A stretch of DNA of 64,000 bases from Plasmodium relictum. Its lineage: Eukaryota > Apicomplexa > Aconoidasida > Haemosporida > Plasmodiidae. Within the stretch, counting starts at the first letter, position 1, and the number at the start of each line of letters is the position of its first letter. Of this stretch, positions 1 to 11,946 are shown in pieces. The DNA lies in assembly GCF_900005765.1 (NCBI RefSeq), contig NC_041691.1, forward strand, positions 1,860,001 to 1,924,000. The letters run 5' to 3'. The notes under the pieces are model-generated. The model did no database searches and was not told where the DNA came from. It worked only from the letters and a program-made list of their open reading frames with translations. The translations under genes and the position numbers were made by a program.

Positions 1-24
1 ATATGCTTAATTATAATTCAAAAA

Positions 25-84
<60 letters not shown>

Positions 85-2223
85 TAATATAAAATTATTT
101 GAATATATATTTTTTTTTTATTTTTCGTAAGCTTCAATTAGCCTTTTTTTTTCCCCTTTTTTCGTTTATAAGGTTATGTATATATTTTCTCATATATTAA
201 AAATTTTTGATTATACCCTTATTCATATAGGAAGAAATTTCTTTTTTTATATATAACTGATATTTCAGAACACTTTTCATCGTTATTATTTTTGAGAAAC
301 TTTTTATATATCTAATCTATGATATATATTTATTTCATATTTAAAAAGATATTTGATTATTCTAAGGATTTGTTCTCGATATTAAAAAAAAAAAAAAAAG
401 CATGCACCTCTCATAAAGTATTTTTGTAATTGTCTAATAAAAATATATATTATTTTTTTTATTATTCTCGTATATGAATTTACATAAAATTATGATTTCT
501 TCTATTGAATACTATATTTTATTTTTTAATATAATTTATTTTTAAATATATTAACGAAAATACATATAATTTAAAGTAAAGAACAAAATGGGCTTATTAA
601 GATAAGAAAATTAAATTACAAATAATGGTATTCATAAAATTATTTTTTATTTTCTTATCAGAATTTTATAAAGGTATAGTTTTGTTAAAACGAAAAAAGA
701 AAAAAAAGGAAAATTTTATAAGATAAACTATTTATTTTTTAATTTAGACATCTTTATATATTATAAATTTTAGATTACCAAAAAAAAAAAAAAAAATAAT
801 AAAAAATAAGGCATCTGATTTTTACAAGCATATTTATTTATTTTGATATTTTTTATATTGTTATCTTTATATTTTTTTTTAATTTGATATATCAGAAAGT
901 ATATTTTTCTAATTTTTGGTTACTGAAATAAATTTTAAATAAATATTAACTTATATTTTTCTTATAAGCTATTAAAAATATGTGAATTAAAAATTCTTGA
1001 GTATATATAGTAGCAAATAATAACAAAAAATATGTTAACTCATGTTTTTTAAAATCTGCCATTATTTTACTCAAGAAATAACACATTAATATTCACATTT
1101 TTGTTTTACTTTATTTTTTTCCTCTAAAATATTTCTAAATAAATTATAAATGTAACTTAAAATTTTAATTTTTTTCTTTTTTTTTTCAATAAAATTATTT
1201 TAAAAATACTTTATTAAACTATTTTTCATACTTTAAAGTTTATTTTTATTTTTTCCTAGTATCATAAATATTTTATCAAAGATGCATATGATTTCATTTT
1301 ATTTAAAAATATTTAAGTATATAGAGTCATTTAATTATTTTACTTCTTTTTATATAAGAATGTAAGTATTATATGAATACTTAATAATCCTACTAGCTTC
1401 AGTTTAATAATATATATATTTTTGTCTTTTTTTACCTTTTTTAAATTCAATATAAATACGAATAACAAATTTGTTGATTTTTTAAAATATATTTTTTTTT
1501 TTTAAATTGAAAATAAAAGGAAAAAAAATAAAAAATCATATAATACTAAAAAGAGGAAAAATGAAAAAATATTAATTTCCAAATTAAATTAAATAAAAAA
1601 AAAAAAATTATTATATATTTCCTTTTAATTTATTTTGAAAATTATAGTTTATTTTGACTATTTATTTAAAGGAAAATTAAATGAAATAATTTTTTCTTTT
1701 TTTTTCTTTTTTTCTTTTTTTTTTTTAGAACATTTTTAAAAATATAAAACATTTTTTATATTTATAATAATAATAATAATTAAATTTGATTATGTTTTTG
1801 GTTTTATAAAATGAAAGTTGATACAAATATAATTCTAAGTATATATATATTTGTAAGATATATATATATTTTTTTTTTTTTTTTTGAATAAGTATTATTA
1901 AAATTTTTATTTTTTATACCGCTTTAAAAATGCAGAAAAGATTGAAATATAACAATTTAACAGAATAAGTAAATGGTTTGAAATTTTTTTAAATATATAC
2001 TATTTATTAAGAAAAATTTTAAATGTAATACTTGTATTACATTATATATATATATATATAATTCTTAATTATTTTTCGTTTTCTCCTTTTCTCCATTTTT
2101 CCCTTTTTTTCGATTGTTAACATTCTCCAAAAAGAAAAATTATTAAAATTTTGTAAATTGTAAATGATTCGTTGTTGATTAATGACTATTTTTTTTTTTT
2201 TTATTTATTAACACATATTAATA
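1..2223. other. AT-rich intergenic region upstream of condensin gene
   Basis: No coding frame of useful length is visible on either strand. The stretch is composed of A/T homopolymers and simple repeats, including a TA dinucleotide run at about 27-80. It probably holds the promoter and 5' UTR of the condensin gene. One GCATGCAC octamer lies near 400, a core resembling ApiAP2 binding motifs, but one site this far upstream proves nothing. Confidence 0.6.
27..80. repeat. (TA)n microsatellite
   Basis: An almost pure TA dinucleotide run of about 27 units, of the kind common in Plasmodium intergenic DNA. No function is evident. Confidence 0.9.
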
Positions 2224-5200
2224 ATGTTACAAGGGAAGATAAAAAAATTTAAACTTCCAATAGACAATAATATTGAAAATTTTATAAAAGATATAAGTAT
2301 AAGAAAAAATGAATATATATATGCATGTGACGCAGTAGACCTTGATAATATTAATTTAAAAGCTGATTCAATAATTAATTTTTTTAATTTTATTAATGAA
2401 AGTTATAGTCATCTTTTATTATTGTTATGTCAGGAAGGTTTTGATACTGTTTTCAATTATATTAGGATATCCGATAATTTCAATGATATAGAACAAGAAA
2501 AAATTTTTGGTTGCTTAACTATTTTAATAGAAAAAAGTGTAGATATATTTAAAAATTATTTTAAATGCATAGAAAATTGTAATATAAATAATGAATCTGA
2601 GAATTTGGATAAATTGAAGATTTTATTAAGCTCAAATAATAGTATAATGAATATTATCATTAAATGCTTAGAAGATAATCAGAAAGAATATTCATTAAAT
2701 GAGAAAAAAAAAAAGTTTACTTTTTTTGAAATTAATGAAACTTTAGTTTCATATTTCAATGCTTTAACTTTCATATATATAAATATTTTTAATTTTTATT
2801 ATAATAAAAATTTTAGTAAACAACAAAATACGGAAGTTATTGTAAATACTCAAAGAGGAAGAAAAAAGCAAAAAAAAGATAATGAGGAAGAAACAAACAT
2901 TGCATTAAAAAATATAAATTGTCTTTTAAATAATATAATTTTATTGTTAAGCAATATAAACTTTAATATTTTTTATAGTGAATTAAACAATTCTATAACT
3001 GATTTATATTTGCAATTTTTTTTAAATATATATTTAATTAATCAAGAAAATAACAATATATTTAATATGAGTGTTTATCATAATCACATATCTGTTATAA
3101 TAGGAACATTGTTAAAATTATATATCAAAAAAGAGAATAGTGATTTTTCTTTAATAGACAAAAAAGAAGAAAATAGTTCGTACAATATTATGTCACATAT
3201 GGAATATTCAAAAGATAATTATGATATTAATAATAGTCATGAGAATGACAATAATAAAAATAATATTAATATTGATAATGATAGAATTAATAATGATAAT
3301 GATAATATCGATAATGATAGCAATAAAAATAAAAATAACAAAAATGAAAATGTTTCATCTGATAAATTTTATTCTTTTTCTTTTACATACATATTTTTAA
3401 ATTACTGTAAAAAATGTTCTAATATAAACGTATGTGATGCAATACTAAGAGTAAGAAATACTGATATTCCTTTAATTATTATAAAAGAATTCATTGATTA
3501 TATAAAAGAAAATGCTTTGTTATATCTAAATTTAAGTGTGCAGGCACATATGCAAAATGAAATAATTAATGTATTAAATTTTCTTGAATATTTTTCGAAA
3601 AATTTAAGTTGTTATTTGCTTACTTATTTAAAAGATTTAACGGATATGTTAGGTATAGATATTTATTATATAAGAAAGTCCATTTTTGAGATTTTTAAGA
3701 ATTTTATAACTTTAGCAAAAGCTAGTGAAGAAATAAAAGAAAATTGCAAAAACTCAATTGATAATTATGAATTAGGTGATACTTTTAAAAATAATTTCTA
3801 TGAAGAAGATGATGAGGAGGATTATGAGGAAAATGAGGATTACGATGAAGAAAATGATAATTTTACAGAAGATGATGAAGAATTTTCTGAAGAAGATGAA
3901 TTTAATAGTGATTATGGTGCATCGAAAAAAGGAATAACAAAAAAAAATAGTAATTTAGATAACAAGAGTTCTAAAGAAAAAAAAAAAAACAAAAAAAAAA
4001 TAAAAAGGAAAAATATAAACAAAAAAAAAAAAAAAAAAAAAATGAAAACTTTTTTAAAATCATTATATTTAAATATAAATGAAGGTAGCATGAGTACATA
4101 TAAAGACATCATAAATAAAATAGTTCTAGATGATACTCACTTTTTACAGTTATGTTTTAAAGAATGCTTAAAAAATAGAGCATTTATTATGAATGTGTTA
4201 ATATCAAGGCAATATGATTCTAAGTTGCATGTTCGTTGTCATTTATTAAAAATTTTTCAAGAATTGATAGAGAATAATTTTATCCCTTTAAATTATTATA
4301 ATAATCTATGCCTAATATGCAGTGAACGAATAAATGATAAATCTCCCTTAGTTAGACAAAGAGCATTTTCTTTGCTTTCTTGTATAGCAAGTGATGTAGT
4401 AAAAAATAAATATGTAATTCCATTAAACACAAATAAAATAAAAAAAGAATTAAATAATTTGAATAAGAGAAAAAATTTATTAGTAGAAAAGGAATCTAGA
4501 GGTAAAATTAAAAATGAAAGAAGTAATTCTAATTGTGAAAATGGAAAAGAAACAAAAAAAAATGTTAAGAATGATGTGAAGAAAAATGGAAAAAATCAAA
4601 AGAGAATTAATCTTTCTGATAGTGATGATGATACTACTTCATCCTCTGTATTAAAAGAAAAATCAAATGAAAATAATTATCAAAGCAAATTTGATTTACT
4701 AATAAAAATGTACAATGAAGTTTTATTTATTTCAATGATCGTAGATCAGTGTGTTGACTTATGCTTTAAGTTATTATATTCAGTTATAGAAACAGATCAA
4801 AAAAGTTCCATTAGATTTATAATATTAGCTCACTTATGTGGAAATAAAATAGCTGAAGAACAAATGAATAAAGTATGGTCTTTGATTTTTAGTAATAATA
4901 GTAGTATTGTTGAAATGATAATAAATGAATTTGTTAATGTAAATATTTATTGTGATGATTATAGAATTAGTGCATTTAGATTAATTAATGTTACTCTTAA
5001 TAGCAAATTAAAAGATTTGTCTTGTATAGAAAAAATAATAGAATGCTTATTACTACAAGAAAAAACTAATGTAAGCATTAGCAAATTACTGGATGAATTA
5101 TTTAACATTATTTTTGTCGATACATTTAGTGAAAATAAAAATTTAATTATAAAAGAAGGAGCTTTAATTCTAATGAAAATCTTGTGTTATTCTATTCACA

Positions 5201-7494
5201 CTGTTAATTTAAAGAAAGGAAAAAAAGAACATTATTTTATTTTTAGTAATAAAAGAAAACATCTTATAATATTATTTATAAATCAATATAAGTATAATTT
5301 GCATTTCATAAATCTTTTAATTTTAATTTTGAGGTATAATAAAACCAATAAAATTATACAAAATTTATTAATTATTTTATTTAATTTAATTTTTGATCAT
5401 ATTGTCGATAAAAATGAAAATGAAGAAGAAAACTTTTTCAAAAAGAATTCATCTAATATATTGGATAATTTTAAAGAAAATAACAGTAGTAATTATCAAA
5501 TGAAAAATAGTAAGTATTCAGATGATTATTATTATTTATATGATCATAAAAATATTTGGTTTAGATGCTGCCAATCAATTATTGAAAGTATGTATGAGCA
5601 TTTCGATGATTTTCTTATTATATTCACTGCAAAATTAAAAAGTATTTTAAACATAATATGTAATAAAAAAAATGTAGATAATATTATAAACAACAACGAT
5701 GATGATGAAAAAATAACAGATAAAAAGATAGAAGAAAACAACTTTTTTAATAAGGTTTCATGCTTTACTTTAACAAAATTTATATTTGTATCTGGACATT
5801 TAGGCTTATATACATATATATATGCAGAAAAAATACAAAATAAATTAAAGAAAATTGTATCAAAAAGTGATAATAATTATGGGATGTGTACTAAGGAAGA
5901 AAAAGATAGAGAATATTTTGATTACGTAGTTGAACATATGATTGTATGTAGTAATTTACTTGGAAAAAAAATTATTCCTTTAATTTTTTTAATTTTAAGA
6001 AATCCAGATAATTTTTTTAATGAATTCATAATTAAAGATGACTCTCTAGAAAATTTATGTGATAGATTTTTTGATTCATCTAATGTAAAAGAGAAAAATA
6101 TATATATGCACTATGAAATGTATTTACTAGTTCTTGTTTGTTTATTAACATTATGCAAATTTTCTATTATTTCTCAAAATTTCTGTCAAAAGATTATTAA
6201 TAATCACGTATCTATTATACAGTTAATTGTTTCTATTATAATTAAAGACAACAATCAGATTTTTACTCATAAAGTAGAAGTATCGTGTGATAACAATAAA
6301 GAAGTAAAAAAAAAAAGTGTTCAATTCATTGATAATTTAAACAATATGATGGAAATAAAAGATTTACCAAATAATAATGAAAATGAAGAGGTAATAAAAA
6401 AAAATGATGATTATTTATGTATTGAAAATAGGGATAAATTAAATACAACATTTGAAAAAACAGATGAAAATGAAAAATTGAAAAATGGTATAATGTATAA
6501 AACTATATCAAATATACGAAAAATGTTATTAATTAGTTATGCTGATTTATTATATAGGCATCCAAATCTCTTAGAACCTTATAACAAATATATTTTTAAA
6601 GTTTTAAATGATGAAGATATAAACATGAGAAGAACTGCTGTCTCTGTTTTTACTCATTTATTTATGACAGATACAGTAAAAGCAAAAAATATTTTACTTA
6701 TTCATATGATGTATTTAACAATTGATAAAGATGAAAAAATATCAAGTGGTTCCAAATCTTTTTTTTATGAATTAGATAGAAAATCGCATATTACATTAGT
6801 TAATAATATTTGTGATATGATTTCTGTTTTGGCAAGGAATGAAAGAAAATTAGAATATGAAATGAACAAAGAAATATTACTATTTTTATTGACTTTTATA
6901 AAAAAAAGTAAATATAATGAAACATTAGTAGAAAAAATTTTTAAAAAAATGAAAGAAGTAAATATTAATAAAACAGACGCTCTTCATTTATATATGCAAG
7001 TATTTTTAAATATACAAATAGATGAAAAAATATTAGGAAAAATAAGTAAATGTTTCCCTTTAATTAGATATATAATAAGAGAAAACCAATATATTCTGGA
7101 CAATTTTGTTCTTATTTGCAAAAAAGCAACTGAAAAAAAAAGAGGAAGACCAACTGAAGAAGTTCAGCAGCAATCTAATACAGTTAATGGAGGAGACAAA
7201 TCTACTAAAGAGAAAATAGAAAATGATAAGCATGAAAATAAAATGAGAGAATTAGCAGAAGATATTTTAGGAAAAATAGAATCAACAACAAATAAATCAA
7301 AGAGTTTTTTGAATATAAATAGTTTATCCAATTCATTTAAAAAAAGAGCTTCAAAAAATAAAAACGAAGAGGATGCTTATAAAAATGATGAAGATATTAA
7401 TAAAAGTGAAGTAGACATAAATAAAGATGAACAAGAAATAAATAAAAATGAAGAAGAAACAAATAAAAATGAAGAGGAAATAAATAAAAGTTGA
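2224..7494 (+). CDS. Condensin complex subunit 1 (CAP-D2 / Cnd1 family)
   Basis: Single-exon protein of 1756 residues, probably the non-SMC HEAT-repeat subunit of condensin, which binds the SMC2/SMC4 ATPase and compacts chromosomes in mitosis. Long helical HEAT-like stretches run through the protein. The diagnostic part is the C-terminal Cnd1 domain at about residues 1430-1560: 'MRRTAVSVFTHLFMTD' followed by 'SKSFFYEL' corresponds to the family's RRTALMVLTHLILND...AKLFFxEL pattern. This favours D2 over the condensin II D3 paralogue. Plasmodium insertions include an acidic tract (about 527-570), a poly-Lys block (about 580-616) and an Asn/Lys/Glu repeat tail (about 1710-1756). The start is the first in-frame ATG after an AT-rich leader. 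The family call is firm; the D2 assignment rests on the C-terminal motif. Confidence 0.85.
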   Translation: MLQGKIKKFKLPIDNNIENFIKDISIRKNEYIYACDAVDLDNINLKADSIINFFNFINESYSHLLLLLCQEGFDTVFNYIRISDNFNDIEQEKIFGCLTILIEKSVDIFKNYFKCIENCNINNESENLDKLKILLSSNNSIMNIIIKCLEDNQKEYSLNEKKKKFTFFEINETLVSYFNALTFIYINIFNFYYNKNFSKQQNTEVIVNTQRGRKKQKKDNEEETNIALKNINCLLNNIILLLSNINFNIFYSELNNSITDLYLQFFLNIYLINQENNNIFNMSVYHNHISVIIGTLLKLYIKKENSDFSLIDKKEENSSYNIMSHMEYSKDNYDINNSHENDNNKNNINIDNDRINNDNDNIDNDSNKNKNNKNENVSSDKFYSFSFTYIFLNYCKKCSNINVCDAILRVRNTDIPLIIIKEFIDYIKENALLYLNLSVQAHMQNEIINVLNFLEYFSKNLSCYLLTYLKDLTDMLGIDIYYIRKSIFEIFKNFITLAKASEEIKENCKNSIDNYELGDTFKNNFYEEDDEEDYEENEDYDEENDNFTEDDEEFSEEDEFNSDYGASKKGITKKNSNLDNKSSKEKKKNKKKIKRKNINKKKKKKKMKTFLKSLYLNINEGSMSTYKDIINKIVLDDTHFLQLCFKECLKNRAFIMNVLISRQYDSKLHVRCHLLKIFQELIENNFIPLNYYNNLCLICSERINDKSPLVRQRAFSLLSCIASDVVKNKYVIPLNTNKIKKELNNLNKRKNLLVEKESRGKIKNERSNSNCENGKETKKNVKNDVKKNGKNQKRINLSDSDDDTTSSSVLKEKSNENNYQSKFDLLIKMYNEVLFISMIVDQCVDLCFKLLYSVIETDQKSSIRFIILAHLCGNKIAEEQMNKVWSLIFSNNSSIVEMIINEFVNVNIYCDDYRISAFRLINVTLNSKLKDLSCIEKIIECLLLQEKTNVSISKLLDELFNIIFVDTFSENKNLIIKEGALILMKILCYSIHTVNLKKGKKEHYFIFSNKRKHLIILFINQYKYNLHFINLLILILRYNKTNKIIQNLLIILFNLIFDHIVDKNENEEENFFKKNSSNILDNFKENNSSNYQMKNSKYSDDYYYLYDHKNIWFRCCQSIIESMYEHFDDFLIIFTAKLKSILNIICNKKNVDNIINNNDDDEKITDKKIEENNFFNKVSCFTLTKFIFVSGHLGLYTYIYAEKIQNKLKKIVSKSDNNYGMCTKEEKDREYFDYVVEHMIVCSNLLGKKIIPLIFLILRNPDNFFNEFIIKDDSLENLCDRFFDSSNVKEKNIYMHYEMYLLVLVCLLTLCKFSIISQNFCQKIINNHVSIIQLIVSIIIKDNNQIFTHKVEVSCDNNKEVKKKSVQFIDNLNNMMEIKDLPNNNENEEVIKKNDDYLCIENRDKLNTTFEKTDENEKLKNGIMYKTISNIRKMLLISYADLLYRHPNLLEPYNKYIFKVLNDEDINMRRTAVSVFTHLFMTDTVKAKNILLIHMMYLTIDKDEKISSGSKSFFYELDRKSHITLVNNICDMISVLARNERKLEYEMNKEILLFLLTFIKKSKYNETLVEKIFKKMKEVNINKTDALHLYMQVFLNIQIDEKILGKISKCFPLIRYIIRENQYILDNFVLICKKATEKKRGRPTEEVQQQSNTVNGGDKSTKEKIENDKHENKMRELAEDILGKIESTTNKSKSFLNINSLSNSFKKRASKNKNEEDAYKNDEDINKSEVDINKDEQEINKNEEETNKNEEEINKS

Positions 7495-7751
7495 GAGGAA
7501 ATAAAATAAGAAAAATAGACATATACAATTATACGTTCATCCAATGTTTAATAATGAAAAAAAATAAAGTAAAAGTGAAAAACGATTAGTATTTGAGTAA
7601 CTAATTTATTTAAATGATATGAATATATGAATAATAATTTTTTAAACTTATATATTTATTTATTTATATTTATAATATTTTTAGTTTCTTCTTATTCTTA
7701 TTCATATTATTATTATAGCTCATTTAATTTTTATTTTATTATTTATTTAAT

Positions 7752-7814
<63 letters not shown>

Positions 7815-8825
7815 TTTTTTATTTTTTTTTTTTTTTTTGTCTATCGATACAAAACTTAAAATGAGTCTTTATGGATATCTTTATAATATTTGTGAAAATT
7901 TTTAATTTCTTGCTTAATTATCATAGTTTTTTTTACTCTTTCTTTATATATATTTTTATTAATTTTATTATTTATTCAAAAACAAAAAAAAAAAAAAAAA
8001 ATGGAGAAAAATACTTCGTATTTTTAGTAAATTTATTACATTATATTTTTTTTAAAGTACAAATATTCATTATTATTATATTTTACTTTTATGTATAATA
8101 CATATTTTTTTTTCAATTTTTATTAATTTTGTTAATCTTAATCGTTAATATATATTTCTTAATGTATAGTATATAAAAAAGGTGTATTTCTTTTTTTTTT
8201 TTTTTCTTTTTGCGTATGTTGAATTTTAAGTTTTTTTTTTAAAAAATATTTTTATATTATTTTTTATTTTCACAGGAAAGTGTTTTCTGTTTCATTTCTT
8301 TTTCTATTAGAACATTCCTTAGAAAAAATATTATTGACATTTTTTTTTAAAATTTATTTTTATTATATTTTTTTTTTTAAATATAATTTAACCTTTTAAA
8401 TTTCTCAAATATTTCTGAATTGGATATAAGAGATTGTTCAATCATTTCTTAAAAGTTTTTAATTAAAAAGAAAGAATGTATAAATATCTTATTTAAGAGA
8501 ATTTTATTTTTATTTATTTTTACCAGTGATGACATAATGGGCAATTTCTTTTTTTATATTTACCTAAGATTAATTATTAATTTTTAATTTTTATTATTTT
8601 TTATTATTCTTTTTTCTTTTGGTATACATTAAGATATGTTATATTTAGCCATTTTTGTACACTAGTACATATATATAATTTTTTTTTATTTTTTTTACTA
8701 AATAATAAATAAATTCACTTATCCATGGTAAAATGATTAAATTAATATTTTTCTATAAAAAAAAAAAAATATATAAGCATAATAATATTATCTATCAAAT
8801 TAAAAATAGAATTTTTTTATAATTT
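7495..8825. other. AT-rich intergenic spacer between convergent genes
   Basis: This is the 3' flank of the condensin gene and of the convergent RSP3-like gene. It holds a TTTA tetranucleotide array and T-rich tracts. Open frames inside it encode only Phe/Tyr/Ile low-complexity peptides and are not credible genes. Confidence 0.7.
7741..7817. repeat. (TTTA)n microsatellite
   Basis: A tandem tetranucleotide array of roughly 17-19 TTTA units, followed by a T homopolymer. It reads as a meaningless repetitive Leu/Phe/Ile/Tyr frame. Confidence 0.9.
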
Positions 8826-10575
8826 TTATTCAACCTCAAAATTGTTTGGTAACAAATCCATCAATGAATATTGATCTAAATTTTTTTGAAAAATATAATG
8901 AATATTTTTTTGAGCTTTATTGTGTGCAATTTTTTTTTTCATTATGATTTCAACTTCTTTTTTAAGTTTAATTCTATTTTTTATTTTTTCTTGCTGTAAT
9001 TATAAAAAAGGAAAATAATAAAAGAGAAAATATATATATATCACTACTGAATAATATCATTAATGCTATTACAGTTTCTTCATAAAAATCTTCACTTTTT
9101 TTTTCAAAGTTTTTTAGGGATAAAAGCTTTTCTTTCCTTATATTTTCATAATAATCTATTTTATATTTAATTTTTTTCAACTCTTGTTCTTCATATATCT
9201 ATATAAGTAGAATAAAAAATGATAAAATAAAAAGAAAAATAGAATAAGAATAATTAAGTAAAACAATGAAAAATTAAAATAAATTACTTCTTTTAATGCC
9301 TTATTTAAGACTTCTTCAACTATTTTTTCAATTTCAGGTTTTACTCTCCTTTTTTAATATTAAAAATAAAGAATTCATGAAAAAAAAAAAAAGAAAAAAA
9401 AATATAAATATATGTTATTTATTGTTGAATGCATATTTATTTGGTATTCTAAGTATTAATTTTATTTCAACTTTTGTCTTTAATATTTTTCTATTATTAA
9501 TTTTATTATTAAAATTTTTATGTAATCTTATATTTTCCTATTTATTTATATTTTTTTAATTTTGACTTTTCTTTTTTTTTTAATTTTATATACTCATAAT
9601 ATTTAGAAAAATCATCAAGAAAAACTTGTGTCTGAGCATTTTTATAAGTTGATTTTTTTATTAGTTTTGATCTTTTATATAGAATTATCTTTTTTCTTTT
9701 TGTTTCTAATTCTTTTTTTTTTGTTTTCTTATATTGTTCTATTAAATCTAAATTTTGAATATCTTCTTCTGAACTTTCTTCTAATGTTGAACCACTAGAA
9801 AGAATGGAGATTTTATTTTCCTTATTATATTCATCACATTTTTCAGATTGAATACATATATTTTCTTTTTTTAGAAGCTCATTTAGATAATTATCATCAT
9901 TTTTTATTAACTTTGTACACATTTTACTATTTTTTTCATTTTGCGTAAAATTTTTATTTAAATATTTTATAGAATTACATTTTTCGTTTTCACTATTATT
10001 TATATTAACAGATTGTATTTTTTCTGATTTTATATCACATTTATTTAAATAATTTACTTTACTTTTTTTTTCTTTAATGCCCTTAAATCCATTAAGTTTG
10101 CTACCTGTTTTATTTTTTATATTAGATTTAACCTTTTGATCATTTGTATTTATTTTAATATCTCGGGCATTTTTAAATAAATTATATTCTTTTTTTTTAT
10201 TTTCTACTTTAGTGTAACTTGCATTATCTTTTGTATTAAATATATTTTCATTCTATTTAATTAAGTATATATATAAAATAAAAAAGAAAATGATAAATAA
10301 AATAAAGTTTTCATTTTTTTCTTTGTATGATAAAAATTCTATAACAAAAATTTTTTTTTTATTATTATACATTTTTAGTAGCCTTAAAATTTTTAGAATT
10401 TAAATTTTTATCTGGGTTATCTTCTTGAAGTTTATTATATTTTATTCTGAGAATTAATAATAAAAAAATATATATAAAATAGTGTAGTTTAAAAAAAAAA
10501 AAGAAATTTATAATGAATATATAAAATATGTTACCCTATTGGCTTTATTTGAAATTTATATTCTATATTCTCCAT
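8826..10575 (-). CDS. Radial spoke protein 3-like axonemal protein (6 exons)
   Basis: Hand-built spliced gene. Exons run 10575-10535, 10446-10371, 10252-9594, 9345-9288, 9198-9073 and 8993-8826. All junctions are GT..AG, and the summed coding length is 1128 nt (375 residues), in frame. The middle holds 'TYKNAQTQVFLDDF', resembling the TQT..FL motif of RSP3. After the third intron comes 'VKPEIEKIVEEVLNKALKE', the counterpart of the RSP3 helix 'VEPxLEVLVGKTLEQALLEV', and then a Glu/Lys-rich coiled coil (YEEQELKKIKYK). RSP3 anchors radial spokes to axonemal doublets and carries an A-kinase anchoring helix. In Plasmodium the only axoneme is in the male gamete, so expression there is expected. The N-terminal half is lysine-rich and unrecognisable. 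The exon structure is well supported; the family call rests on the motif region. Confidence 0.65.
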
Positions 10576-11946
10576 TTTTTCTTATATAAGAAAAAAAGAT
10601 AAAATAAATTATTTTACTTTATTTAAAAAATTTATAAATTTTTTATAATATATTAACAAAAATTAAAAGTAAAAATACTAAATATACCAGATTTTATTAA
10701 AATTTTACATGTCTTTTTTTTTTTTTTTTATTAATTTAAAAAAAGAAAAAGAAAACATATGCACAGTGAAACGACTCAACAAAATATATATTAATTTTAA
10801 AAATTGATATAATATTTTAATTTTCCATGCAGAATACTTTAATTATACAAATAATATTAAAATATAATTGAAATAAAAATGATAAACTTACATAGATATT
10901 TAATTTTTATCTTGTATAATGAATTCTTATTTGATATAAATTTCATGAATTTCTACATTTATTTAATTTTTTTTTTTTTTTATAATAAGTAGTAGTAGAT
11001 AACTTTTATATTTAACGTTTTCATATATATATATATATATGATTCTTATTTTCTTAATTTTTTTTTTTTTTATTAAAGAATAAGTTTTCAATTTAACATT
11101 TATGTATAAATACTTTTTTTATTTATTTCTTTAATTATCCTTAGATTCTAGTATCTATTTTTCTTTAACCATAAATTTTTTTTTTTTATATTTAAAAAAA
11201 AAAATAGTTCTAAAATTTTGAAAAAATATAGACAGTTCCTGTTCAAGTTTTTAGTGAAATTATTTAAGTGTTAATCATAATCATTACATAAAAAAAATAA
11301 ATATAGTAAAAATGATTAAGTTATATTTTTATTTTAAAAAAAAAATACAAAAACAATAAGAGAAATATTGAAATAACGAAAAGTATCATAAAAATAGAAT
11401 AGTATATATATTACAAATAAAAAATTAATTTGAAATTAATCATATTTAATAATGTATATTTTAATATTTATTCATTATTTATATTAATTTATAAATGAAA
11501 TAAAATACAAATGATTAAAAATATTAAACATGGGTTCATCTACTATTAAAAATAAAATAAATAAATAAAAATGAATTTATATTAAAATTACTACATAATT
11601 AAAATATAAAAGGTTAATTATATATTTTATATTTTATGAAATTTAAAAATTATAATCCTATAAAAATAAATTTTTAATTTAAAATTATAACATATAAATT
11701 AAATTTGTCAAGAATATTTTTTAGTAATTTATATAATTTATAATTAAAAATTACTTCCACATGAAAAAAAAAATTTACTTTTATTTATATATTCACATAA
11801 AAAATAAAAAGTTAACTATGATTACAAATATATATTTTTCTGTCTTTATCGTATTTATTTAAATTAAATTTTAATTATTGAAAATATTTTTATAAATTTT
11901 TTTAATGTATCATAATTTTTAATTAAAAAGGTATTTATAAATTTAT
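10576..11946. other. AT-rich intergenic region
   Basis: Region between the start of the RSP3-like gene and the 3' end of the 760-residue gene, both on the minus strand. Poly-T/poly-A tracts only. I see no coding frame, RNA gene or strong motif. It presumably carries the RSP3-like promoter and the 3' UTR of the neighbour. Confidence 0.6.

Noticed and set aside
7627-8098. Open frames on the plus strand after the condensin gene
   Set aside because: They consist of Phe/Tyr/Ile low-complexity peptides generated by the TTTA array and T runs. No start context or domain.
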